Part shown: one piece after another, positions 8,661-17,503 of the stretch
Layout of the letters: each line of letters starts with the position of its first letter
How positions within the stretch are numbered: position 1 is the stretch's first letter
Assembly (NCBI GenBank): GCA_964537245.1
Contig: CAZHZL010000014.1
Span: 1-43,842 of the forward strand
Length of the DNA: 43,842 bases
DNA from: UMGS1840 sp964537245
GTDB taxonomy: Bacteria > Bacillota > Clostridia > UMGS1840
Reading direction: 5' to 3'
Position numbers and translations under genes: made by a program
Notes under the pieces: generated by a model
What the model was told of the DNA's origin: nothing
Database searches by the model: none
The model's input: only the letters and a program-made list of their open reading frames with translations

Positions 8661-10521
8661 ATTTTATTCCGACCTGTTTTCTTATTTCATCTGTTATTTT
8701 TAAAACATTTTTTGTATGAATGTTATATTCATCTGTTCTATTTCCGTCAAGCTGTGACAAAAAGTCTGCCAGTTCAAAATACATATCCTCTTTGTCCGCT
8801 TTCAAATCTGCTTCTTCTGTTTCACCGTTTCTTAATTTTACTGTATAGGAAAACGGTCTTGACATTTTTTCTATTACAACGCTTCCCTTTTCACCCTGAA
8901 TTTCACTCGGAAGAACGCTGTCGGATACCTTTGAATAGATAACCTCGCACAAAAAGCCGTCATAAGAAGCTATAAATGCGCCGTTTGAATCTATGCTTTT
9001 TTCTAAAAAACAGCTTTGTGCAGAAATTTTCTTCGGAAGTCCGAAAAGAAATTCCATAATGCTTACAGGATAAATTCCGATATCCATAAGCGAACCGTTT
9101 CCCAAAGAAGAAACAAATGCATTTTCTATAATTCCGTTTTTAAATTTGTCATATCTTGAGGAATACTGACAGTAATTCAAAAATACATGTCTTATCTTCC
9201 CTATTTTTTCAATATCGTTTTTAAGCTTTATAATCGCAGGTGAATGGCTCGGTATTATCGCTTCCATAAAAACGCAGTCGTTCTTTTTTGCACATTCTGT
9301 AACCTCTTCCATATCCTTTTGGGATAAAACGGCAGGCTTTTCGCAGATAATATGTTTTTTTGCATTAAGAAGCGCTATTGCCTGATTTTTGTGGAAAATA
9401 TTCGGGCTTGCGATATAAACGAAATCTATTTCCTCATCATTTGCCAAAGAGCATATATCGGTATAAACCTTTTTTACGCCGTATTTGTCTGCATATTCCT
9501 TTCCTGTTTCATAATTTCTTGAATATACAGCCTCAAAGCTAAGGCTTGAAAACTGCTTTGTTGCCGAAATAAACCAATCAACAACGAAGTTTCTTCCGAT
9601 AACGGCAAATTTTTTCATATTTTTTCTTATAAGTGCAAGATTATAATTTGAGTAAGACTTGTCATACGATACATCTTGTATAACTTCGATATTTTTCGGA
9701 AGAACATAGCTTTCGTTTTCGTCCTTCAGCTCTATTTCCATAACCGCCTTATCGTTCCAGAAGGGATATACATCTATTTCGTAATAGGTATTATTTTCGC
9801 TTAAGCAATATCTTGTTTTTTCGATTGTAAGATTATTTATATCAAAAGCTTTTAAACGCTCGTATTCTTCCTTTGTGATTTTATATTCTTCCTCAATTTT
9901 TTTAAATGAATTACCGACAGATTTTTTCATAGTAAGATAATATGAAAAATCTCCGTCAATTCCGCGTTTTCTTATCCTTTTTCTTTCTCCGTTTTCCTCG
10001 ATGTACGACTGACTTATATAAACCGCCTTTGCGTTTTTTAAAGAGTCAAGATAAGAAATATCGGGGTATTTTATTATAAACTTTTTTTCAATTTCAAAAT
10101 GAACAGGCTCACCTATGAAATTATCTGTTTCCGCTGTAAGCTCATCAGTATTTTTTGTCATACGAAGGTGGTTATGACCTGTCCAGTTATTTATATATTC
10201 ACATTTTTCTTCATCGCCGATATAGAAAACAGCGTCGTACAAATCAAATATTTGGTTTTTTGTCATTAAGTCCGTACCTAAAGACAAATCTGCTATACCG
10301 AAGCAGGAAATATAAAGACTTTTATTATCTGTTTTTTTAAATTCGTTAATTTTCTGCAAAGAAAACACAGCGGCACTTTTTTCTTTTTCATAAGTGCCGC
10401 CGAGTGCATCATATACCGAATAATCCAAAAAAACCGAGAAGCCTTTATTTTTATAATAATTTTCTAAAAAAGAGCCTGCTTCTTTAGCTTTTTTCCCCGT
10501 AATATTTATTATATAATGCAT
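8647..10521 (-). CDS. Three-part fusion: P-loop-like remnant, CYTH domain, Gfo/Idh/MocA oxidoreductase
   Basis: 624 residues. Residues 1-135 (MHYIINITGKKAKEAGSFLE) resemble the NTPase half of AAA-CYTH proteins but lack a usable Walker A (no GxxGxGKST). Residues about 138-300 form a CYTH triphosphate-tunnel domain: HFEIEKKFIIKYPD (ExExK), RKRIRKRG, YYLTMKK, YYEIDVYPFW, VMEIELKDE. From about 303 a complete NAD(P)-dependent oxidoreductase starts with MKKFAVIGRNFVVDWFISAT and contains YIASPNIFHKNQAIALLNAK, HIICEKPAVLS and GNGSLMDIGIYPVSIMEFLF. The methionine at the junction is where a free Gfo/Idh/MocA protein would start, so the gene probably arose by joining neighbours; the poly-A stretch at the junction also makes an indel conceivable. 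It sits 12 bases after galT and overlaps the TtcA-like gene. Substrate unknown. Confidence 0.85.
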   Translation of the reverse strand: MHYIINITGKKAKEAGSFLENYYKNKGFSVFLDYSVYDALGGTYEKEKSAAVFSLQKINEFKKTDNKSLYISCFGIADLSLGTDLMTKNQIFDLYDAVFYIGDEEKCEYINNWTGHNHLRMTKNTDELTAETDNFIGEPVHFEIEKKFIIKYPDISYLDSLKNAKAVYISQSYIEENGERKRIRKRGIDGDFSYYLTMKKSVGNSFKKIEEEYKITKEEYERLKAFDINNLTIEKTRYCLSENNTYYEIDVYPFWNDKAVMEIELKDENESYVLPKNIEVIQDVSYDKSYSNYNLALIRKNMKKFAVIGRNFVVDWFISATKQFSSLSFEAVYSRNYETGKEYADKYGVKKVYTDICSLANDEEIDFVYIASPNIFHKNQAIALLNAKKHIICEKPAVLSQKDMEEVTECAKKNDCVFMEAIIPSHSPAIIKLKNDIEKIGKIRHVFLNYCQYSSRYDKFKNGIIENAFVSSLGNGSLMDIGIYPVSIMEFLFGLPKKISAQSCFLEKSIDSNGAFIASYDGFLCEVIYSKVSDSVLPSEIQGEKGSVVIEKMSRPFSYTVKLRNGETEEADLKADKEDMYFELADFLSQLDGNRTDEYNIHTKNVLKITDEIRKQVGIKYENT

Positions 10522-10533
10522 TTTTATAGTCCT

Positions 10534-11904
10534 TTATATTTCAGATAAAAATTTCTTAAAGCCGTTGTTTCCTTTTTCAGTATCCTTAAACACACCGCAG
10601 TTTTCTAAGATTTTTGCAAATACCTGCCCGATTTCTTCTTTTTTCTCATCGGTAAGCTCGCCAAGCTCGGTGGTAAGACGCGGAGGGAGAACTGCAAGTC
10701 CCATAGCCTCTATAAGACCTATGTTTTCCTTTTTAATGTAATGATATTCCGCATGCGGATGGAAAATTCCCAAAGGATGCTCCTCGGTAGTTCTGTTGTT
10801 TCTTAAAATAAGGTCAAGCTCATATTTACCGTTTTTCATTCTTGCAATAGGTGTGATTGTGTTATGTGGAGCGTCTGTGTATGAAAGGATTTCGTTTTCC
10901 TCATCGTCATACGCTCTCCATTTTGTGAGGATTTTATCGCCAAGCTCACAAAGTCTGTCGATATTTTCGCCTCTTAAACGGATTGTTGTAAGCGCCCAGT
11001 CAACAGCTTCAACCTCAATATCTGAATAGCCTTCGATTTCACAAGTAAATTTAGCGGGACATTTTGCCATTGTAAACTCATAGTTACCGCCTTGAAAATG
11101 GTCGTGCGTAAGAATTGAGCCGCCCACTATCGGCAAATCTGCATTTGAGCCGACGAAATAATGCGGATATTTTTCAACGAAGCAAAGCAGATTTTTAAAG
11201 GTCTGTTTTGTTATTTTCATCGGCGTATGCTCTTTATTTAAGAGTATGCAATGCTCGTTGTAGTATACATAAGGCGAATACTGCAAAAACCACGGTGAGT
11301 TGTCAAGAGTTACAGGAATAATTCTGTGGTTTGCTCTTGCAGGGTGGTTTGCGTGTCCCTCATAGCCCTCGTTTTCACAGCAAAGCTGGCATTTCGGATA
11401 GCCTGTCTGCTTCATTGTCTTTGCCGCCGCAATCGCCTTCGGGTCCTTTTCAGGCTTTGAAAGATTGATTGTTATATCAATATCGCCGTATCTTGTGTTT
11501 GTTTTCCAGATAATATTTTTCTTTACTCTGTTTGTCATTATGTAGTTATCGTCTCTGGACAAATCATAAAAATACTCTGTTGCTTTTTTCGGGTCCTCGT
11601 TATAAAGAGAATTGAAAGTCTTTATAACTGTGCTTGGCTTCGGAGTTAATACATCCATTATATCAGCCGACAGAATATCTCTGTAAACGATTGAATCAAT
11701 CTCAAGCTTGCCTGTTGAAGCAGCAAAATCAAGAAGACCGTCTAAGATTTCTTCGATATTCTGATGCTTATCGTAAGCGCATCTTTCGTAGCTTTCTCCG
11801 CCGATTAAATTAAGTATTCTGTTTGCACAGTATATTTCATCTTCTTTTTCGATTAATTTTCTTTCGATTGCATAGTCAATAAGCTCTGTTAAATATTTGT
11901 TCAT
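10534..11904 (-). CDS. galT: UDP-glucose--hexose-1-phosphate uridylyltransferase, Firmicutes type
   Basis: 456 residues, the length of the Firmicutes (type 2) GalT rather than the ~350-residue E. coli type. It transfers UMP from UDP-glucose to galactose 1-phosphate in the Leloir pathway. Recognisable segments: YPKCQLCCENEGYEGHANHPARANHRIIP near residue 195-225 and the catalytic His-x-His-x-Gln in ILTHDHFQGGNYEFTMAKCP. The N-terminal IGGESYER and DILSADIMDVLTPKPS are also typical. GAGAGG lies before the ATG. It follows galK after 178 bases that hold a large palindrome and an RPT-B repeat, and is followed 12 bases later by the CYTH/oxidoreductase fusion. Confidence 0.96.
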   Translation of the reverse strand: MNKYLTELIDYAIERKLIEKEDEIYCANRILNLIGGESYERCAYDKHQNIEEILDGLLDFAASTGKLEIDSIVYRDILSADIMDVLTPKPSTVIKTFNSLYNEDPKKATEYFYDLSRDDNYIMTNRVKKNIIWKTNTRYGDIDITINLSKPEKDPKAIAAAKTMKQTGYPKCQLCCENEGYEGHANHPARANHRIIPVTLDNSPWFLQYSPYVYYNEHCILLNKEHTPMKITKQTFKNLLCFVEKYPHYFVGSNADLPIVGGSILTHDHFQGGNYEFTMAKCPAKFTCEIEGYSDIEVEAVDWALTTIRLRGENIDRLCELGDKILTKWRAYDDEENEILSYTDAPHNTITPIARMKNGKYELDLILRNNRTTEEHPLGIFHPHAEYHYIKKENIGLIEAMGLAVLPPRLTTELGELTDEKKEEIGQVFAKILENCGVFKDTEKGNNGFKKFLSEI

Positions 11905-11934
11905 TTTATATTTCCTCTCTTTTTAATTTTTTTA

Positions 11935-12078
11935 AAATTATTTTTCCGGCAATTCACTTGTCGGAAAAATACCGACAAAACGACCGCAGGGAGTTCCCCC
12001 GTAGCTGTGCAAGGGGGAGCTTACAAAGACGGACAATAATTTCGATTTTTATAAAAAATTTATTTTTTATAAAAATCG
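11935..12078 (+). repeat. Dispersed repeat RPT-B, copy 1
   Basis: An intergenic block between galK and galT matching, in inverted orientation, the block at 25328-25520. Shared landmarks in order: GGCAATTCA, CCGA(C/T)AAA, CGACC(G/A)CAGGGAG, a C-rich/G-rich core, TAATTTCGATT and a terminal hairpin ending AATCG. The terminal hairpin of this copy is the palindrome at 12043-12078. No coding potential is seen. Confidence 0.75.
12043..12078 (-). terminator. 34-bp-stem palindrome after galK (putative terminator or attenuator)
   Basis: CGATTTTTATAAAAAAT (12043-12059) and its perfect reverse complement (12062-12078) with a 2-base centre, five bases past the galK stop on the minus strand. A transcript would form a 17-bp A/U-rich stem, so it may reduce read-through from galK into galT. 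It doubles as the end of the RPT-B repeat, so a repeat-structural role is an alternative. Confidence 0.55.
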
Positions 12079-12082
12079 CCTG

Positions 12083-13354
12083 TTAAAACACCTGTATTCC
12101 GCCGTATTTTCTGATGTTTAATATATGGCACTTTCCTTCTCCGAATACCTTTTCGATTTCCTTTTTAAAGTCATTTGCCATTTCAAGCGGAACAAAATTC
12201 TGAGTTGTGCCGCCAAAGCCGCCGCCGTGAACTCTGTATGCTCCTTTATCCTTCAAAATTCCTTCAGCAGTATAAAGCGCAAGTGAAATTCCCTGTTCAG
12301 ACGGATTTATATTTGCATACACATTCTGTAAAAATCTGTATGACGAATTTCCCGATTTTTTATTAATTCTCAAAAACTCATCAAAGTCGTTTTCTTTAAG
12401 CGCTTCAACCAGCATTTCAACATTTTTGTTTTCATCGAAGAAATGAAGCGAACGAAGAACGGCTCTGTCTCCGAATTTTTCTCTTAATTTTCCGATATTT
12501 TCCATAATATCTTCTTTTTCAAGCTGTCTTAAAACGCTTTTTCCAAAATACCCTGCAACAGCCTTCATTTCACCCGGAATTGAAGCATATTCATCTGTGA
12601 GGTCAGCATGATTTCCGCCTGTATCAACTATACAAAGAGCGTATCCTGCCGCTGAAAAATCAAAGTCGATTTTTTCTATAACAGGGTTGTTTATATCTTT
12701 AAAATCAATTGTTATAATTCCGCCGACGCTTGAAGCCATCTGATCCATAAGACCGCAAGGCTTTTTGAAATATACATTTTCTGCATACTGTGCCATTTTT
12801 GCAATTTCAACAGGGTCAACGCTGTTATTATTATATGTACCGCTTAAAATTGTTCCAATCATAACCTCAAAAGCGGCAGACGATGAAAGACCTGAGCCTT
12901 TTAAAACATTTGATGTCATATACGCCTTAAAGCCGCCGATATTAAGTCCGCGTTCATTAAAGCTTGCAGCTATACCTCTTATAAGTGATATAGACTTTCC
13001 TTCCTCCTCATCTTTTACCAAAAGCTCGCAAATATTCATTTCATCAACGGGATATCCCTCTGATTTTACTGTGATTTTTCCGTCGTCTGTTTTTTTAACA
13101 ACTGCAATTATATCCAAGTTTACACTTCCTGCCACAACCCTTCCTAAATTGTGGTCAGTATGGTTTCCGCATATTTCAGTTCTGCCCGGTGCAGAAAAAA
13201 TCATCACATCATCACATTCACCGTACATTTCTTCAAAAGAAGAAACTGCGTTAAGGTATCTTTCTGTCTGAAAGGCTTCGTTTCCCTTTCCGTATATATC
13301 GCACATCTTGTCACTGCTTTTTTTAATAAGCTCTTTTAATTCTGCTATATTCAT
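12083..13354 (-). CDS. galK: Galactokinase
   Basis: 423 residues, GHMP kinase fold. It phosphorylates galactose at C1 with ATP, feeding GalT. The galactokinase signature is APGRTEICGNHTDHNLGRVV (about residues 54-73). The GHMP ATP-binding loop is NVLKGSGLSSSAAFEVMIG, the catalytic Asp region is KPCGLMDQMASSVGG, and motif 3 is YRVHGGGFGGTTQNFVP. Start ATG at 13354 has AGAAGGAG upstream. Its promoter is at 13391-13419. It is the first gene of a minus-strand Leloir cluster (galK, galT, then the fusion and TtcA-like genes); no galE is visible in this window. Confidence 0.97.
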   Translation of the reverse strand: MNIAELKELIKKSSDKMCDIYGKGNEAFQTERYLNAVSSFEEMYGECDDVMIFSAPGRTEICGNHTDHNLGRVVAGSVNLDIIAVVKKTDDGKITVKSEGYPVDEMNICELLVKDEEEGKSISLIRGIAASFNERGLNIGGFKAYMTSNVLKGSGLSSSAAFEVMIGTILSGTYNNNSVDPVEIAKMAQYAENVYFKKPCGLMDQMASSVGGIITIDFKDINNPVIEKIDFDFSAAGYALCIVDTGGNHADLTDEYASIPGEMKAVAGYFGKSVLRQLEKEDIMENIGKLREKFGDRAVLRSLHFFDENKNVEMLVEALKENDFDEFLRINKKSGNSSYRFLQNVYANINPSEQGISLALYTAEGILKDKGAYRVHGGGFGGTTQNFVPLEMANDFKKEIEKVFGEGKCHILNIRKYGGIQVF

Positions 13355-13390
13355 TCCAAGTTGCTCCTTCTTATAAAATCTCTATCATAT

Positions 13391-13419
13391 ATAATACAAC
13401 AATCAAAAAAAATTGTCAA
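13391..13419 (-). promoter_or_regulatory. galK promoter
   Basis: Minus strand TTGACA (13414-13419), 17-base spacer, TATTAT (13391-13396), ending about 36 bases before the galK ATG. Consensus-like sigma-A promoter; no obvious operator palindrome was seen next to it. Confidence 0.75.
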
Positions 13420-13489
13420 TAAAAAAAGTGATTTTTCTTGAGAATTATGCATATTTTTTATAGGGGGACAACGAAAGGGAGAGAAGAAG

Positions 13490-14059
13490 ATGAATATTAT
13501 AATCTCGTTTTTTTTCATATTTTCAATTTTATATGCTTTTATATTCCAAAAAAGCGGAGAAATATTTTCCATAATCACAAATTCCTTAAATGAATGCAGC
13601 TCGTTTGTTTTGCAGCTTATGTTTATAACTGCATTTTATTCGGGTTTGATGCGTGTTGCACAGGACAGCGGTTTGACTCAAAAATTAGGATATATTATAA
13701 GAAAAATAACAGGAAAGCTGTTTAAAACAAAAAGCGAAGACGCTTTGGAAAAAATAACGCTTAATATATCTGCCAATGTTATCGGGATAGGAAACGCCGC
13801 AACGCCAATGGGACTTATGGCAATGAAAGAGCTGGACCGCGAAAACGCTTCTGAAATCCCAAGCTATGATATGTGTAAATTCATTATTTTCAATACCTGC
13901 TCAGTTCAGCTTATCCCGACAACCGTCATTTCACTAAGGTCTCTTGCAGGCTCGCAAAATCCCACAAGCATAATTCTTCCTGTCATTATAACAAGCTTTT
14001 CAAGCCTCATATTCGGACTTCTTGTTTTAAAGCTTATTTTCAGATTCAGAAAGGAATAA
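13490..14059 (+). CDS. spmA: Spore maturation protein A
   Basis: 189-residue membrane protein. N-terminal hydrophobic segment IIISFFFIFSILYAFIF, then FVLQLMFITAFYSGLMRVAQ DSG, and the family-typical NVIGIGNAATPMGLMAMKEL followed by FIIFNTCSVQLIPTTVISLR. These belong to the nucleoside-transporter-like gate domain of SpmA. In Bacillus, SpmA and SpmB contribute to spore core dehydration. It starts at ATG after GGGAGAGAAGAAG. spmB follows 3 bases later. I could not identify a convincing sporulation-sigma promoter in the short gap from galK. Confidence 0.95.
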   Translation: MNIIISFFFIFSILYAFIFQKSGEIFSIITNSLNECSSFVLQLMFITAFYSGLMRVAQDSGLTQKLGYIIRKITGKLFKTKSEDALEKITLNISANVIGIGNAATPMGLMAMKELDRENASEIPSYDMCKFIIFNTCSVQLIPTTVISLRSLAGSQNPTSIILPVIITSFSSLIFGLLVLKLIFRFRKE

Positions 14060-14062
14060 TCT

Positions 14063-14590
14063 ATGAATATACTTAAAAACATTTCAGATATGCTGTTTCC
14101 TCTGTTTATACTAACTGTCGTTATATTCTGCATATTTTCAAAAAATGACCTTGTAAAATCCTTTAAAAAAGGAGCAGTTGACGGGTTTAATACATCTTTT
14201 GAGATTTTGCCGAATATACTTCTTATTATGGTAGGCTCGGCGCTCATAAAAGAAACAGGCGCGCTTTCGTTTCTCACAGGCTTTATATCTCCTTTTTTTG
14301 AAAAAATACATATTCCGCCCGATTTATCGGAGCTTATTCTTATGAGACCTGTTTCGGGAAGCGGAAGCATTGCACTATTAAAAAATCTTTATACTACCGC
14401 AGGCGCAGACAGCAATTCAGGACTTATTGCGTCTGTCATTGCCGCCTCAACCGAAACGACGCTTTACACAGTAAGCGTTTATTTCGGTGCAACAAGAGTA
14501 AGAAAAACTCTCGTTCCCCTGCTTACAGGAATAGCGGCTGATATTTTTACTGTATTTTTTGCGATATTTATCGTTAATTTATTATTTTAA
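14063..14590 (+). CDS. spmB: Spore maturation protein B
   Basis: 175 residues, membrane protein paired with SpmA. Features: LFPLFILTVVIFCIFS, GFNTSFEILPNILLIMVGSA, ELILMRPVSGSGSIALLKNL and SVIAASTETTLYTVSVYFGA, the usual SpmB stretches, and a hydrophobic C-terminus. AGGA lies 8 bases before the ATG. It works with SpmA in spore maturation. The gene is followed 12 bases later by a polysaccharide deacetylase, suggesting a single spore-envelope operon. Confidence 0.95.
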   Translation: MNILKNISDMLFPLFILTVVIFCIFSKNDLVKSFKKGAVDGFNTSFEILPNILLIMVGSALIKETGALSFLTGFISPFFEKIHIPPDLSELILMRPVSGSGSIALLKNLYTTAGADSNSGLIASVIAASTETTLYTVSVYFGATRVRKTLVPLLTGIAADIFTVFFAIFIVNLLF

Positions 14591-14602
14591 GGTGATATAA
14601 AA

Positions 14603-15472
14603 ATGTTTAAATTTTATATTATGAATAAAAAAGGGCTTTTGTCGGGAGCGGTTCTATGCTTTGTTGTTTTTGCTTTTCTGACTGCATTTGCCGCAAAAAA
14701 CACAATCAATGTCAATCTTTCGGACGCCACCCAGGTTCCGATAATTATGTATCACAGCGTTATTGACAGCCAGAACCGTCAGGGAGATTATGTCGTTTCT
14801 CCAAAAATTCTTGAGGAGGATATAAAATTTCTTTCAGATAAGGGATATACATTTATTCTTGTAAAAGACCTTATAAATTATGTTTATAAAGGGACAGCAC
14901 TCCCGAAAAAGCCTGTTATACTGACCTTTGACGACGGCTATTACAACAATATGGTATATCTGCCGCCTTTACTAAAAAAATACAACGCCAAAGCAAGTAT
15001 AGCGGTTGTCGGAGAATTTACTGATACTTTTTCAAAAAGAGACAGCCACAATATCAACTATTCCCATCTGACATGGGAGGATTTAGAAGAAATTTCAAAA
15101 TATGAGAATATAGAAATCTCAAACCACTCTTATCATATGCATTCAATAAACGAGCGTATCGGCTGTTTTAAATTAAAAGGCGAAACAAAAGATGAATACG
15201 AAAGAAACTTAACCGAGGATATTACCGAAATGCAGAAGGCATTAAAGGAAAAAGCAAATATAGACTGCGAGGTATTTACATATCCCTACGGAAAAATCTG
15301 CGACGATTCTATTGATATAATAAAAAATATGGGCTTTAAAGCGTCACTTTCGTGCTACGAAAAAACAAGCACGGTCACAAAGGACAAAAATTCTCTTTTC
15401 CTGCTTGGAAGATATAACCGCCCTGCCGGAATATCGACAAAAAATTTTATGAAAAAAATCAATGTTAAATGA
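14603..15472 (+). CDS. Membrane-anchored polysaccharide deacetylase
   Basis: 289 residues. An N-terminal hydrophobic segment (GLLSGAVLCFVVFAFLTAFA) is a signal or anchor. The NodB-type deacetylase domain follows: VPIIMYHSVID, PVILTFDDGYYNN (the TFDDG motif with metal and catalytic Asp), EISNHSYHMHSI (SxxxH metal ligands), VFTYPYGKICDDSIDIIKNM. Such enzymes remove N-acetyl groups from peptidoglycan or other glycans. Co-linearity with spmAB and a cortex-lytic cluster suggests spore cortex or coat glycan, which is inference. The stop overlaps an alternative upstream ATG of the next gene. Confidence 0.9.
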   Translation: MFKFYIMNKKGLLSGAVLCFVVFAFLTAFAAKNTINVNLSDATQVPIIMYHSVIDSQNRQGDYVVSPKILEEDIKFLSDKGYTFILVKDLINYVYKGTALPKKPVILTFDDGYYNNMVYLPPLLKKYNAKASIAVVGEFTDTFSKRDSHNINYSHLTWEDLEEISKYENIEISNHSYHMHSINERIGCFKLKGETKDEYERNLTEDITEMQKALKEKANIDCEVFTYPYGKICDDSIDIIKNMGFKASLSCYEKTSTVTKDKNSLFLLGRYNRPAGISTKNFMKKINVK

Positions 15473-15486
15473 AAGGAAAATTAAAA

Positions 15487-15876
15487 ATGGATGGAAAAGG
15501 TTCATTTATTGCACAGGTTTACACCTCAAATGCACAGCTTCCCATAAAGGACGCGGTGGTTACGATAACAACGCCTGAAGAAGAAAAACCGACGGTTTTA
15601 TTTGTGCGAAACACAGACTCATCAGGCAGAACAAAATTGGTAGAGCTTGATTCGCCGCCTATGGCAAATTCACTCACTCCTGATAATGGAACAGAAGCGT
15701 TTTCAAGCTATTTTGTGCGTATCGACCACCCCAAATTTGAAACTGCACTTATAAAAGATGTACAGATTTTTTCAAACGAAACAACAATTCAGCCAACCGA
15801 GCTTATCCCCCTCCCCGAAACGACAAAACGGGGTGATAAGATTGATATTGTGTTGATTACACCGCAGAATTTATAA
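15487..15876 (+). CDS. SleC-type N-terminal (prealbumin-like) domain as a separate protein
   Basis: The frame is open from 15469, but AAGGA lies about 9 bases before the ATG at 15487, giving 129 residues beginning MDGKGSFIAQVYTSNAQLPI. It reads like the beta-sandwich propeptide/regulatory domain at the front of clostridial SleC cortex-lytic enzymes: KDAVVTITTPEEEKPTVLF, then SGRTKLVELDSPP, YFVRIDHPKFETALIKDVQI. There is no signal peptide. It is followed, after an RPT-A repeat touching its stop codon, by a protein that corresponds to the rest of SleC. I infer a split SleC; it could alternatively be an independent assembly partner. Confidence 0.65.
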   Translation: MDGKGSFIAQVYTSNAQLPIKDAVVTITTPEEEKPTVLFVRNTDSSGRTKLVELDSPPMANSLTPDNGTEAFSSYFVRIDHPKFETALIKDVQIFSNETTIQPTELIPLPETTKRGDKIDIVLITPQNL

Positions 15877-15992
15877 AGGGGATAGGGGGAACCGGTCAGA
15901 GTTTCCCCCTTATCCCCTTAAACCCCATTCCCCCTCCTTCGATTGCTCAAACGCCGCAAAGGCTGAGTTAGTTTGTTTTGTGTTTTTTTAAG
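15877..15992 (+). repeat. Dispersed repeat RPT-A, copy 1
   Basis: About 110 bases starting AGGGGATAGGGGGAACCGG directly after the preceding stop codon. It contains an inverted pair (AGGGGATAGGGGGAA against TTCCCCCTTATCCCCT), then CTTCGATTGCTCAAACGCC and GCAAAGGCTGAGTTAG, ending in a T-rich tract. Other copies are at 18187 and 28449 (same orientation) and 32100 (inverted). Confidence 0.85.
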
Positions 15993-16033
15993 GATAGTTA
16001 TAATTATGAATTACAAGAAAGGAGAATTTTTTT

Positions 16034-17503
16034 ATGCCGACAATAAGGCCATATGTGCCGACTTATATCACAGTTCACTTAGGTGCACCGGGTGACAATG
16101 CAGAAAATGTGGTTGTATCGTTTCAGGATTATATTAAAAATGTTGCGTCAAGCGAAATTTATCCGACCTGGAACACAGCCGCGATTTACTCAAATATCTA
16201 TGCGCAGATTTCCTATGCATTAAACAGGGTTTATACAGAGTTTTACAGAAGCCGAGGATATAATTTTGATATTACAAGCTCCACCGCATACGACCAGAAG
16301 TTTATAAACGGAAGAAATATTTTTGACAATATTTCAAACATAGTTGACAATATTTTCAATGAGTACATAAGAAAAATCGGCTTTGTAGAGCCGTTAGCGG
16401 CAAAATACTGCAATGGCACGACGGTTACCTGTGAGGGACTTTCCCAATGGGGAAGCGAAAATTTAGCCTCAGAGGGCTATGGGACTGTTGATATTTTAAA
16501 ATATTACTACGGAGACAATATCGAGCTTGTTGTTGACGCACCTATTCAGGATATTGTAAATTCATACCCGGGTACACCGCTTCAGGAAGGCTCAACAGGT
16601 GAAGATGTAATAATCATACAAAGCGAGCTTAATTTAATTTCGCAAAACTACCCTGCTATACCCAAAATTTATCCAAGAGACGGAATATTCGGACCGCAGA
16701 CAAGGCGGTCTGTTGAAAAATTTCAGGAGGTATTCAACCTTCCCGTTGACGGAATTGTGGGAAAAGCGACATGGTATAAGCTTGTATCACTGTACACAGG
16801 AATAAAAAAGCTTGCTGAGCTTAATTCAAAGGGACAGCAGATTTTCGGAATTTCTATGGAATACCCCAACGGAATATCCTACGACGACAGTGGGGAAAGA
16901 GTTGAAATTGCGCAGTTTATGCTGAGTATCATAGGTGAATTTTACTCCAATCTGCCCACCATAGAGGTGGACGGAATATTCGGCGACCGTACACTTGCGG
17001 CTGTACAGCAGTTTCAGGAAAACAACAATCTTCCCGCTACGGGCGTGATAAATGATGATACATGGGAAGCTATGTACAGACAGTATAAAGGTATTGTTGA
17101 TACGGTAATGTCAACCGAGCGTCTCAATTCACCGACAACGCGTGCTTATCCCGGTACACCGCTTAATGTAGGAAGCCGCGGTGACGATGTGCGTGCAATA
17201 CAGGATTATCTTAATATAATAAGCCTTGCATATCCGAGAATCAGACCTGTTTCCCCTACCGGATATTTCGGAGAAAACACAAGAAATGCTGTAATAACCT
17301 TTCAGCAGATTAATGATATACCTGCAAACGGAATTGTTGACGAAAATACATGGAACTTGATTTCTGAAATATATAAGGAAGTAATTTCAGGAAAAAATGC
17401 CCTTCCTGCACAGTTCCCAGGAACTCCTTTAAAAATCGGAGATGTGGACGATTTTGCGGCAAAAAGAAACGAACAAAACGAAAGGATGGCGTTACAACAA
17501 TGA
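16034..17503 (+). CDS. SleC-like cortex-lytic protein: SpoIID-like domain plus three peptidoglycan-binding repeats
   Basis: 489 residues, no signal peptide. Residues 1-175 hold a SpoIID/LytB-related domain as in SleC: VPTYITVHLGAPGDNAENVV, YIKNVASSEIYPTWNTAAIY, FYRSRGYNFDITSSTAYDQK, CEGLSQWGSENLASEGY. Three peptidoglycan-binding repeats follow at about 182-258, 285-355 and 378-450. Each reads roughly YPGTPL.xGS.GEDV..IQ, DGIFGPQTRRSVEKFQ, LPVDGIVGKATWYKL. SpoIID-type domains are lytic transglycosylases; SleC degrades spore cortex during germination. The ORF has a strong GAAAGGAG site. The last 4 bases overlap the next gene (ATGA). Confidence 0.88.
   Translation: MPTIRPYVPTYITVHLGAPGDNAENVVVSFQDYIKNVASSEIYPTWNTAAIYSNIYAQISYALNRVYTEFYRSRGYNFDITSSTAYDQKFINGRNIFDNISNIVDNIFNEYIRKIGFVEPLAAKYCNGTTVTCEGLSQWGSENLASEGYGTVDILKYYYGDNIELVVDAPIQDIVNSYPGTPLQEGSTGEDVIIIQSELNLISQNYPAIPKIYPRDGIFGPQTRRSVEKFQEVFNLPVDGIVGKATWYKLVSLYTGIKKLAELNSKGQQIFGISMEYPNGISYDDSGERVEIAQFMLSIIGEFYSNLPTIEVDGIFGDRTLAAVQQFQENNNLPATGVINDDTWEAMYRQYKGIVDTVMSTERLNSPTTRAYPGTPLNVGSRGDDVRAIQDYLNIISLAYPRIRPVSPTGYFGENTRNAVITFQQINDIPANGIVDENTWNLISEIYKEVISGKNALPAQFPGTPLKIGDVDDFAAKRNEQNERMALQQ

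Noticed and set aside
12175..13339. Plus-strand open frames opposite galK (up to 168 codons)
   Set aside because: Shadows of galK's codon use on the opposite strand; no family motifs or start signals.
13440..13489. Sigma-E type promoter before spmA
   Set aside because: GCATATT could be a -35, but no CATACAAT-like -10 lies at 13-15 bases, so I did not annotate it.
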